Shown here: piece after piece, positions 7,897-14,454 of the stretch
Layout of the letters: each line of letters begins with the position of its first letter
Numbering within the stretch: position 1 is the first letter of the stretch
Source: JANRKH01 sp964351245
Lineage (GTDB): Bacteria; Pseudomonadota; Alphaproteobacteria; Rickettsiales; Rickettsiaceae
DNA: 14,454 bases
Reading direction: 5' to 3'
Assembly (NCBI GenBank): GCA_964351245.1
Contig: CAYGNF010000030.1
Span: 1-14,454, forward strand
The notes under the pieces: model-generated
What the model saw: only the letters and a program-made list of their open reading frames with translations
What the model was told of the DNA's origin: nothing
Database searches by the model: none
Position numbers and translations under genes: made by a program

Positions 7897-9195
7897 CTAG
7901 CCTACTGGGGCCATATTTTTTCCTATAGCATAAGTTGTAAAACCGCTTTTTTTCGCATTATCTAAATTAGCAATGAGTCTGAAATCTATAAGTATTCTTT
8001 CTTTCATATGCATACCTATTTGATCGTAGTTTATGCCGGCAAATTCTTGCCATTCTGTCAAAATAACAATAGCGTGCGAGTCTTTAGTAGCATCAAATAT
8101 GCTGTTAGATATTTTATATCTACTCATATATGGATTGGAAAAATTTTTACCTACTACAGGGTCGTATATTTGTAATACGTAACCTTCTTGCTCAAGCATC
8201 TGTGATATTTTAATTGCAGGACTCTCTCTAACATCATCGGTATTTGCTTTAAAAGTTAGGCCTAGTATAGTAATTATTGATTCTTTTTTTACTATCGCTT
8301 TTATTTTATCACTCATGAGTCTATATCTACTCATATTAGAACTAATAGAAGCATTAAGCACGTCACATGGTATTTTTAGCTCCTGCGCAAGAAATGCCAG
8401 AGCAAGAGTATCTTTAGGAAAGCATGACCCTCCATATCCCGGACCGGGCTTTAAAAATAATGGACCTATTCTTTTATCAAGCCCTATGCCTTCGGATAAG
8501 GTAGTAATGTCAGCACCTATTGCTTCACATAAATTCGCCATCTCATTTATAAAAGACAGCTTAATGGATAAAAAACTATTTGAGCAATATTTTATCATTT
8601 CAGATGTTGTGGTATCTGTACCCAAAAATATTACTCCCTTCTCTATAAGAGGAGCAAAAATTTGTTGAAGTATTTTTAAGCTCGCATTATCTCCTCCAGC
8701 TACAATTCTATCTCCGTGTAAAAAATCATGAACCGCAGATCCCTCTCTTAAAAACTCTGGATTTGATGCTATTTTATGATCAAAGCCATTTGCGCGTAAT
8801 AACTCAGCACACTTGATACAAGAGCCAGGAGGTACTGTAGATTTTATTACTAATAGACAATCTGATGGTACTATTTGCGCTGCAGTAAGTAATGCATCCT
8901 CTACGTAAGATAAATCTGCCATACCGTCAGCCGCAGAAGGAGTGCCTACACAAATGAATATGACATCGCAATGTATCAAATCTTTGTAATGTTCAGAGAA
9001 TATTATTGCCCTGCTTTCAATCACTTGGCGCATATGTAAGGCTAGATTCTTTTCATATATTATACATTTGCCCTCTTTGAGATGCTTGATTTTATCTTCA
9101 TCTTTATCAATACAGACAATATTATGCCCGATATAAGCAGTCATGATAGCACTCACAAGCCCTACATAACCACCTCCTATAAATCCAATCTTCAT
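7897..9195 (-). CDS. ugd: UDP-glucose 6-dehydrogenase
   Basis: A cytoplasmic NAD-dependent enzyme oxidising UDP-glucose twice to UDP-glucuronate, a precursor of acidic surface sugars. The 432 residues comprise an N-terminal Rossmann domain (GFIGGGYVGLV, residues 4-14), CVGTPS and STVPPGS loops, a central helical segment with EMIKYCSNSFLSIKLSFINE, and the catalytic cysteine C259 in GPGYGGSCFPKDTLAL. The C-terminal UDP-binding domain shows GLTFKANTDDVRESPA. ATG 9195 is the natural family start; only a weak AAGAA precedes it. It is the first gene of the minus-strand block, so its promoter should lie just above 9195. From memory, Rickettsia also places this gene next to dnaE, which supports vertical inheritance. 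Confidence 0.96.
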   Translation of the reverse strand: MKIGFIGGGYVGLVSAIMTAYIGHNIVCIDKDEDKIKHLKEGKCIIYEKNLALHMRQVIESRAIIFSEHYKDLIHCDVIFICVGTPSAADGMADLSYVEDALLTAAQIVPSDCLLVIKSTVPPGSCIKCAELLRANGFDHKIASNPEFLREGSAVHDFLHGDRIVAGGDNASLKILQQIFAPLIEKGVIFLGTDTTTSEMIKYCSNSFLSIKLSFINEMANLCEAIGADITTLSEGIGLDKRIGPLFLKPGPGYGGSCFPKDTLALAFLAQELKIPCDVLNASISSNMSRYRLMSDKIKAIVKKESIITILGLTFKANTDDVRESPAIKISQMLEQEGYVLQIYDPVVGKNFSNPYMSRYKISNSIFDATKDSHAIVILTEWQEFAGINYDQIGMHMKERILIDFRLIANLDNAKKSGFTTYAIGKNMAPVG

Positions 9196-9448
9196 TATTA
9201 TTCTTTATGATTATCAATGAGCAAGAAAATTAGCAAAAATTCTATGGTATGTAAATCTTTAAAATGCAATTAATAAGGACTAGAATAAAATATAATAAGA
9301 ATCGATAATAATCTTGCTCTATAATCATAGGGATAATAATGGATTCTGAGAATTGGCGATGCATAAGATTAACAACATAATAAATGGCCTATAGCACCTT
9401 ATTACATCACTATATTAGTTCCTAATATTAGATTAGTGGAGGCATAGT

Positions 9449-9478
9449 ATGAGATTAATATATTTAATGAAATTGTAA
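9449..9478 (+). CDS. Possible nine-residue leader peptide ORF
   Basis: ATG at 9449 opens nine codons (MRLIYLMKL) ending in TAA. It is preceded by GTGGAGG, with GGAGG at 9438-9442 and a 6-nt spacer, the best plus-strand ribosome site in this gap; the 802-residue gene downstream lacks one. A 7-bp hairpin (9412-9428) sits just before it. The arrangement of short ORF, then hairpin, then structural gene recalls leader-peptide control, but the peptide shows no run of a single amino acid, and it would need a promoter upstream of about 9430 that I cannot identify. It could be coincidence. Confidence 0.25.
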   Translation: MRLIYLMKL

Positions 9479-9503
9479 TATAGTTTTTTTATCACTATAT
9501 AAT
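9473..9503 (+). promoter_or_regulatory. Candidate sigma70-type promoter for the 802-residue orphan gene
   Basis: A perfect TATAAT at 9498-9503 is preceded by TTGTAA at 9473-9478 (four of six matches), with a 19-nt spacer that is longer than ideal. Transcription would begin near 9510, giving a leader of about 78 nt that contains the whole inverted repeat. TATAAT-like hexamers are common by chance in such AT-rich DNA. Confidence 0.3.
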
Positions 9504-9524
9504 TTAATATTATATATATATATA

Positions 9525-9594
9525 TAAACATAATTATTATTATATAATATTTATATTAATTATATTATAGTTATATTAATAATAATTATGTTTA
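9525..9594 (+). repeat. 18-bp perfect inverted repeat with nested hairpin, covering the orphan gene's start codon
   Basis: The 18 bases at 9525-9542 are the exact reverse complement of 9577-9594, separated by 34 nt. Inside the spacer a second perfect stem forms: TATAATAT at 9543-9550 with ATATTATA at 9562-9569 around an 11-nt loop. TTATATTAAT also occurs twice as a direct repeat (9551-9560, 9571-9580). The ATG at 9588-9590 lies within the right arm, so in RNA the start codon would be base-paired. All pairs are A-U except one G-C, so the structure is moderately stable despite its length. It could instead be an operator or a DNA-level cruciform. Confidence 0.75.
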
Positions 9595-11996
9595 CCTATA
9601 TGCCCAAAACTCATATCATAAATAATATCAAAAAAAGTATTAATGCATTTTTTTCTAGTAATGCCTATAGTACTGCTCAAAGTAAATCCCAGGAAACTAT
9701 AAATACAAACCTAAATACTATAGAAGTCGCAACGAATAATACAAAAGATTTAGAAGAGGAGTTTCTAGAAAATAATCTAGAAACTCCTAATATAAAATCT
9801 AGTATTCATTACATTAAACCTCAGATTACTCTAGAAACATCGGAGCTTTTGAGTCTAGAGTCTTCCATACCATCTCGAGAAAATTTCAATGTAGAAGATG
9901 AGTTGTTGAATAGTCATTTAAAAACCTCTAATGCACAACCTGATTTTGATCATTTATTTTCATATACTCAAAGTCCGGAGGTATCTTCGTTATATAATAG
10001 CAATGAGCCATTCTACAAGAATGTACCTCCTCTTATTCTCAAGAATCCCGATCGCCAATACGAATACGATCAATTGAGTGAGGCTCATTATATGTCATTA
10101 TCTGATATTTCGCATATAGAGAGTAATGATGCGATGAACGCATTTTCTGATATCAGGAATAATGATGTACAAAAGTCTTTCTACGATCTGATGTCAATAT
10201 CCATGAAATTGGCATCAGATTACAACAATTCAAGCCGCTCTGATTACACTACAAATAGTGGTGTAATCAAAAATGAAATATTATCACATATTGAAAATAA
10301 AAAATTTGCGGATGCAACACATGCTGTTGATGAATTAATACAAATCAAAAAATCCTCTCTTAAAAATCAAGAAAGTAGTAATAGACCTATATCTACAATC
10401 ACATCGAATCTTCAATACGAGTCTGATGAAGCACCAAATCATCAAATTACATTATTTAAAGACGTTGCAAATTTACTCGTCGCCACAAATAAACTGCAAC
10501 ATCTTATACAAGGAGAAGTAGAAATACGCGCGCATTCGTTAAGTAATAATACAGTCAATAAATATGGTGCAAATAATCGAGAATCTGATATCGCTAGGAA
10601 AACTCCTAATCATCCTAATTCTATAAGATCAGAAATTGAAGATAATAGATGCTTTAGTCCCTCAATTACAGAGCATTCTGTAGAATCAGAAAACCATGAT
10701 ATATTCTCTTATGTACATAGTGAAGATTATTGGAGTGATACATTATCTGATAAACCATCGAGAGTTCTTGATAAAACCTCTAGTTTTAAAACATTCCTAT
10801 CTATAGACTCTATTCATGACATGCAAATTTCGCAACAAATTCTCAACAGCGCTAAGGAAGTAGCAAAATCAGCTATACAGAGTCCAAAGCCTTCGGATCA
10901 AAAGACAGTGAATGAACTAACGCAGATGATCGTAGATCTTACAGAAAAATTAGAAAATCTTAGATCTAGCATGACGCAAACAGAAAATGCAACAAAGGTA
11001 CTTGTATCAAAAATGTCCAGTATGGAGTACGCAGTCGCGCCTGCAATAAAACTGAGTGAGGAAATATCAGCGTACCAATATGAAATGGATGCGATCAATA
11101 TGTTTCCTCCATTACAAGATTACCATTCTGGATTCACTACTGCTATGGAAAAATTTTGCATAGGGGCATTTGCAAGGCAATCAGGGCTTGTAAGCACTGG
11201 ATATGAAATTATGGCACTCTCTTTGATAGGATCTTTTGTTCCTGGTGCTGCAACTTTTGTGAATCCTATAGATTTTGTTGCATCCAACGCTATGGAAATT
11301 CGAACAACCAATTATGTGGTAAATGCTCTCAACAATATGAATTCTTTTACTGTAACGATGAATAACACGATACCTGATCTTGCAAGAAGTGTAACTTTGT
11401 ATCCAGGGAATAGTGAATTAATTAATAGTGCTAAGTTTAGTAGATTTGAAGTATTCCTTAGGTCTGCTGAAGGTTTCTTGTGGACAGAGGAAGAACCTAG
11501 CGCTCCATTCGCACTTGGGGCAAATGATGCACTGAAGATTATCGCAGCTCTTGAATATAATCAAATCAACTTTAAAGAGCATTCTATAGAAGACAATATA
11601 ACAGATGCATTAGGGGTATTATTTGCTCATAATGATTACGGAGTAAACTCATCATCTCAAGATCTCCTCGTAGAATCAAGGGTCCAGGAGGATGTTGATC
11701 TCGAGACCGCGGCCTCTTCTTTGAAAAATATTGCTCACAAAAATATAGGTTCTCAATCCAAAGAAAAGTTAGATCATACTAATTTAACACCTACTTCTAA
11801 CATAGTGGGTTCAAAGGGATCTACAATCGCAGTCGAATGCTCAGAGTGCCTTATGATAGAGAGGTTATTTGGATATTTCAATATTAAAGAAGATAATACG
11901 GAAAATGAGAAAGAGTATAAGAGTAGTATAGAGCATGATACAGGGCAGATGAATGTCGGAGGCAATAAAGTAACTATTATCGATCATTATTCATAA
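9588..11996 (+). CDS. Orphan 802-residue protein, unknown function, coiled coil plus structured C-terminal region
   Basis: I do not recognise this protein. Residues 1-400 are polar, rich in Ser, Asn, Asp and Glu, and look largely disordered; no signal peptide is evident. A short motif is repeated, EEEFLENNLETPN (56-68) and EDELLNSHLKTSN (103-115). Residues about 437-495 have coiled-coil character (NELTQMIVDLTEKLENL). Residues about 505-680 look folded, with a hydrophobic stretch at 542-565 (ALSLIGSFVPGAATF) too interrupted by P and G to call a membrane span. The tail is polar, with a CSEC pair at 751-754 and TIIDHYS at the end. The start may be ATG 9588 or ATG 9600 (MPKTHI); neither has a ribosome site. 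It is the only complete plus-strand gene here, sits between ugd and an ankyrin gene, and could be a secreted host-interaction protein, which is inference only. Confidence 0.85.
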   Translation: MFTYMPKTHIINNIKKSINAFFSSNAYSTAQSKSQETINTNLNTIEVATNNTKDLEEEFLENNLETPNIKSSIHYIKPQITLETSELLSLESSIPSRENFNVEDELLNSHLKTSNAQPDFDHLFSYTQSPEVSSLYNSNEPFYKNVPPLILKNPDRQYEYDQLSEAHYMSLSDISHIESNDAMNAFSDIRNNDVQKSFYDLMSISMKLASDYNNSSRSDYTTNSGVIKNEILSHIENKKFADATHAVDELIQIKKSSLKNQESSNRPISTITSNLQYESDEAPNHQITLFKDVANLLVATNKLQHLIQGEVEIRAHSLSNNTVNKYGANNRESDIARKTPNHPNSIRSEIEDNRCFSPSITEHSVESENHDIFSYVHSEDYWSDTLSDKPSRVLDKTSSFKTFLSIDSIHDMQISQQILNSAKEVAKSAIQSPKPSDQKTVNELTQMIVDLTEKLENLRSSMTQTENATKVLVSKMSSMEYAVAPAIKLSEEISAYQYEMDAINMFPPLQDYHSGFTTAMEKFCIGAFARQSGLVSTGYEIMALSLIGSFVPGAATFVNPIDFVASNAMEIRTTNYVVNALNNMNSFTVTMNNTIPDLARSVTLYPGNSELINSAKFSRFEVFLRSAEGFLWTEEEPSAPFALGANDALKIIAALEYNQINFKEHSIEDNITDALGVLFAHNDYGVNSSSQDLLVESRVQEDVDLETAASSLKNIAHKNIGSQSKEKLDHTNLTPTSNIVGSKGSTIAVECSECLMIERLFGYFNIKEDNTENEKEYKSSIEHDTGQMNVGGNKVTIIDHYS
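9757..9788 (+). repeat. Perfect 13-bp palindromic hairpin inside the orphan coding sequence
   Basis: AGGAGTTTCTAGA (9757-9769) and TCTAGAAACTCCT (9776-9788) are exact reverse complements around the 6-nt loop AAATAA. The stem includes G-C pairs and is much stronger than expected by chance in coding DNA. It encodes the EEFLENNLETP part of the repeated protein motif and lies about 170 nt after the start codon. Confidence 0.85.
9828..9861 (+). repeat. Second TCTAGA-centred inverted repeat in the orphan gene
   Basis: ACTCTAGA (9828-9835) and TCTAGAGT (9854-9861) are exact reverse complements with an 18-nt loop. Together with the hairpin at 9757-9788 this gives four TCTAGA hexamers between 9764 and 9859, all coding for Leu-Glu pairs. 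Elsewhere in the window I see only scattered single copies. Confidence 0.6.
10242..10268 (+). repeat. 8-bp inverted repeat with alternative pairing in the orphan gene
   Basis: GATTACAC (10242-10249) is the exact reverse complement of GTGTAATC (10261-10268) with an 11-nt loop. CACTA (10247-10251) and TAGTG (10256-10260) can pair instead, so two hairpin forms are possible. It lies within the region encoding SDYTTNSGVIK. It may be incidental. Confidence 0.4.
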
Positions 11997-12042
11997 CTAA
12001 AACAGGACTAATGCATTCACCATATAAAATTGCATTATTGGA

Positions 12043-13263
12043 CTACGAATTATATACCAGTTCCATGTCATCTGATGCCCCAGCTATATTGCAATCATAT
12101 GATATTATATTGCACTGACTTGCTTCTATGATATCTACTAATTCTAGGGCATGTATTGCTATCTTAGTATCATAATGATTATAAGGTTCTTTGTGAACAC
12201 CTTTGGAAGATAATGAATTTACATAAAGATCATGTAGCGCTTTTATCTCATATTCTTTATCTGCTGTATTGAATATTTGCTTTATCTCTAAAGTTGCTAA
12301 AATTATATCTGAGTCTCCATCAAGGATCACCTGCCTCAAGAATCCGAATATCTGACCTCTCAATATCTCCGTGTTAGAGTAAGATATTATAACGTTTACG
12401 CATTCAGTGTGTTTATTCTCTATTGCATAAGTAAAAGCATTGTATGGATCCAGGGTTTTTATAGTGTAATATTGTGGGTGGGTCATTATATATTCTAGAC
12501 AATCTAGGTGACCATATGCAGATGCAAGCATCAGTAACGAAAAACCATTTTTATTAATTATAGATGAATCCGCGCCTAGATGCATAAAATATTGCAAATA
12601 GTTTATATCTCCTAATTTTATAGCCTCCATTATAGCACTATCTCCCCAAATATTCACTAAATTAATATTCGCGCCTTGTCTTACCAAGAACTCTACAGAT
12701 GAATCTTGTTGATTCCGTACCGCTAACATTAAAGCTGAGTATCCGTTATTGTTTTGCATATTGATACTCGCTCCTCTTGCTACCAGAAGATGCAAAGCTT
12801 CAATATTCCCAATACGTCCTGCCTCCATTAAAGGAGTTTCCAAGAAGTGGTTGGTTGTGTTAATATTTGCACCCCTATCCAAAAGAGACTTTAAGCAAAT
12901 AATTTGATTATGAGTTACGGCCATTGTAAGTGCTGATATATTATAATCTCCTTTAAAATTTACATCTGGTAAAGACTCCAAAAAATTCCGTATAGAATTC
13001 TCATGTCCAGTGCATGCCCTATAAAATTTTAGTAACGGCTCCAAATCCTGATCTGGTCTTTGTTTTAAAATTTTGCTCTTTTTAGTATTGCGCTCATGTA
13101 AGGACTGACGATGTGTTAATCTTACTAATATTTCGTCAACTTGAGATTGATATTTATCATTTATCGAATCAATTCTTGTATCATAGTTCAACATTCTATT
13201 CTCATTCGATAGATTAAATTTTATCACAAAGTGACATAAGGATTCTATAATATACTTCAACAT
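12043..13263 (-). CDS. Ankyrin-repeat protein
   Basis: A 406-residue protein with about six ankyrin repeats between residues 75 and 275. Good repeats are ISALTMAV...LKSLLDRGANIN (109-135), TPLMEAGRIGNIEALHLLVARGASIN (143-168), NGYSALMLAV...VEFLVRQGANIN (173-201), and NGFSLLMLASAYGHLDCLEYIM (239-260); flanking ones are degenerate. The first 70 residues are not ankyrin and include a charged stretch (HERNTKKSKILKQR). The C-terminal 130 residues show no motif I know and end acidic. No signal peptide or clear membrane segment. ATG 13263 has a GGAG 11 nt upstream, rather far. It converges on the orphan gene with 46 bp between stops. Ankyrin proteins in Rickettsiales are often host-directed, but nothing here proves secretion. 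Confidence 0.9.
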   Translation of the reverse strand: MLKYIIESLCHFVIKFNLSNENRMLNYDTRIDSINDKYQSQVDEILVRLTHRQSLHERNTKKSKILKQRPDQDLEPLLKFYRACTGHENSIRNFLESLPDVNFKGDYNISALTMAVTHNQIICLKSLLDRGANINTTNHFLETPLMEAGRIGNIEALHLLVARGASINMQNNNGYSALMLAVRNQQDSSVEFLVRQGANINLVNIWGDSAIMEAIKLGDINYLQYFMHLGADSSIINKNGFSLLMLASAYGHLDCLEYIMTHPQYYTIKTLDPYNAFTYAIENKHTECVNVIISYSNTEILRGQIFGFLRQVILDGDSDIILATLEIKQIFNTADKEYEIKALHDLYVNSLSSKGVHKEPYNHYDTKIAIHALELVDIIEASQCNIISYDCNIAGASDDMELVYNS

Positions 13264-13480
13264 GATTTCTACATCTCCGAAGGCATCATATTCAAATCCT
13301 CATGGAAATCAATAAATTCATAGGGAATATTTTATTAATTAATATAGCAGAATCACAGATAGTTTGTGCAATAAACTGGTTCTATAATAAAAGATAAATG
13401 ATGAAGCAATAGAAGGTAATACAACTCGTGGAGCCTCGGAGCTAATAATATAAGAAATATCTACTGATAAAAATTGGGTC

Positions 13481-14287
13481 CTAGGATGGATAAAAAGCTG
13501 CTTTTGTAATGATGCATGAATGACCTAATACTTGTGCGGGTTTTTTGAGATCTACTATCTCAGTTTTTAGTATCGCTATTGCAAAATTGTCCCAACTTGA
13601 GCATACTGCGCCAATTTTCTTCCCATCTTGCATTACATCTTCTTGAGCTAAAATCTCTACTGGCGCCTTACAGGTCAGCTTAAATACCCCTTTCCTCACC
13701 ACTCCTTGATACTTTGTACGGGAAATCACCTCTTGGCCTACATAGCACCCCTTGGTATAGGAAATAGCATTAAGATGGTCACATCCATATTCAGGAGGGA
13801 GAGATTTTTCGTATACTAAATCTATAAAACCGTCTGGAATTGAGTATAAATACTTGTCTTCAAGGTAGCTCTTATCCTGAAGTATAACATCTGGAATATT
13901 CCTAATCATTCTATATCCCATTTTATTATATCTATTATCTTTATATATTATTTTTGCCTCAGGCTTAGATCTGAAATAGCATATTTGTAGATTTTCTTGC
14001 AATTCTATCGCTACATCCATATTAAACTTATAAAAATTAATATAATCAATAAACTTGTCTATATTCTGTTTGTTCAGGTCTAAAATATATGAGTTATCAA
14101 CCAAAATAATGAAGCTATCAAATAGGAATCTTCCATTTCTATTCAGAAAATAAGTGTATATACATTTATTCTCACCTGCTAGTACTTCGTCTAGTAGTTC
14201 TATTTGATTTGTAATGATAGATTGTAAAAACCGTTTTGCATCTACTCCAAACAGCTTAACCACTCCTCTATTTTCTAAAATTTGCAT
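13481..14287 (-). CDS. ygfZ: YgfZ/GcvT-like folate-binding protein
   Basis: A 268-residue member of the YgfZ (IBA57/CAF17) family, tetrahydrofolate-binding proteins related to the glycine-cleavage T protein that help assemble or repair [4Fe-4S] clusters on certain enzymes. The signature KGCYVGQEVISR is at residues 179-190, with the cysteine C181 that the family needs. The N-terminal part shows VKLFGVDAKRFLQSIITNQI and NRNGRFLFDSF, matching the folate-binding fold. The start is ATG 14287, with no clear ribosome site. It follows the stop of a membrane-protein gene by 77 nt. The role fits the Fe-S enzymes LipA and NadA encoded in the same window, though no operon joins them. Confidence 0.93.
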   Translation of the reverse strand: MQILENRGVVKLFGVDAKRFLQSIITNQIELLDEVLAGENKCIYTYFLNRNGRFLFDSFIILVDNSYILDLNKQNIDKFIDYINFYKFNMDVAIELQENLQICYFRSKPEAKIIYKDNRYNKMGYRMIRNIPDVILQDKSYLEDKYLYSIPDGFIDLVYEKSLPPEYGCDHLNAISYTKGCYVGQEVISRTKYQGVVRKGVFKLTCKAPVEILAQEDVMQDGKKIGAVCSSWDNFAIAILKTEIVDLKKPAQVLGHSCIITKAAFYPS

Positions 14288-14364
14288 TATTTCTACATTA
14301 TAATTAATCTATAAAACTCAATATCACGCATAATTAATAAAAGCAATATACTGAGCAAAGATTA

Positions 14365-14454
14365 TTAGGTTGGATAACTGGTTATACGCAGAACTCTCTT
14401 CAGCAGCTTAACTAACATCAGCACTAACGCAAAAAGCCCTAGCGCTCCTATATA
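14365..14454 (-). CDS. C-terminal 29 residues of a membrane protein (5' part outside the window)
   Basis: Reading the minus strand from the window edge, a frame of 29 codons is open to a TAA at 14365-14367. It encodes a hydrophobic helix (IGALGLFALVLMLV) followed by basic residues (KLLKRVLR) and a short tail ending SYPT. A last transmembrane segment with positive residues after it suggests a cytoplasmic C terminus. Too little remains to name the protein. The direction matches ygfZ 77 nt downstream, so the two may be co-transcribed. Confidence 0.5.
   Translation of the reverse strand, partial: YIGALGLFALVLMLVKLLKRVLRITSYPT

Larger units (their letters stand above)
9196..9587. other. 392-bp AT-rich intergenic region between divergent genes
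   Basis: This gap must hold the promoters of ugd (minus) and of the orphan gene (plus). Near ugd the minus strand has a TTTACA followed 17 nt later by TAATTT, and several TATAAT-like hexamers, none convincing as a full promoter. On the plus side are a short hairpin (ATATTAG at 9412-9418 with CTAATAT at 9422-9428), a nine-codon ORF with a strong ribosome site, a TATAAT, a run of eight TA units at 9511-9526 and a large inverted repeat. I see no tRNA and no longer ORF. Confidence 0.7.

Noticed and set aside
8315..8668. Plus-strand open frame of 117 codons
   Set aside because: It lies wholly inside ugd on the opposite strand, which has all catalytic motifs; composition is that of an antisense shadow.
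9511..9526. Run of eight TA units as a phase-variable microsatellite
   Set aside because: Short and in a region that is nearly all A and T; nothing shows it alters a reading frame, though it could affect promoter spacing.
13302..13397. 31-codon plus-strand ORF (starting MEINKFIGN) in the gap before ygfZ
   Set aside because: No Shine-Dalgarno, AT-rich chance-like sequence; gap of 217 bp otherwise empty apart from presumed promoter sequence for the ankyrin gene.
14297..14302. TATAAT on the minus strand 10 nt before the ygfZ start
   Set aside because: It would imply a nearly leaderless mRNA and no acceptable -35 hexamer is at 15-19 nt; such hexamers are frequent by chance here.

Overview
The window looks like chromosome from an obligately intracellular alphaproteobacterium of the Rickettsiales type. 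I infer this from four things: strong AT bias (roughly one third G+C by eye), a PurC homologue closer to my memory of the Rickettsia protein than to E. coli PurC, a Tim44-like protein of the alphaproteobacterial kind, and an ankyrin-repeat protein beside a large orphan protein. Family or genus cannot be fixed from sequence alone; Rickettsiaceae and Midichloriaceae both remain possible.

Layout. (1) 1-530, plus strand: the 3' end of an SDR-type epimerase of the TIGR01777/YfcH family, cut by the window edge. It converges on the next block. (2) 571-9195, minus strand: a long co-directional block that reads ugd - dnaE - (120 bp gap) - timA-like - lipA - ratA/coq10-like - purC-like - nadA in transcription order. 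Spacing is extremely tight: ugd/dnaE are 12 nt apart, timA/lipA abut as TAA-ATG, lipA/ratA overlap by 7 nt, ratA/purC by 26 nt, and purC/nadA are 2 nt apart. The last five genes therefore probably form one translationally coupled operon. (3) 9196-9587: a 392-bp AT-rich region between divergent genes. It holds a strong nested inverted repeat whose right arm contains the start codon of the next gene, and a nine-codon ORF with a near-perfect Shine-Dalgarno. (4) 9588-11996, plus strand: an unrecognised 802-residue protein, polar and Ser/Asn-rich in its N-terminal half, with a predicted coiled coil and a more structured C-terminal part. Its 5' coding region carries perfect palindromes. (5) 12043-13263, minus strand: an ankyrin-repeat protein converging on the orphan. 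(6) 13481-14287, minus strand: a YgfZ-type folate-binding protein. Behind it, at 14365-14454, is the last membrane segment of a protein that runs out of the window.

How the genes fit together. The housekeeping block joins DNA replication (dnaE), sugar-nucleotide oxidation (ugd), and a set of genes with mitochondrial counterparts (Tim44-like, lipoyl synthase, Coq10/START-like), plus NAD precursor synthesis (nadA). YgfZ supports Fe-S enzymes, and both LipA and NadA are Fe-S proteins. The orphan and ankyrin genes form a roughly 4-kb accessory-looking island between housekeeping genes and are candidates for host-interaction proteins. The two points most worth following are the PurC-like protein, which keeps the fold signature but has lost most substrate-binding residues, and the structured leader plus palindromes of the orphan gene.
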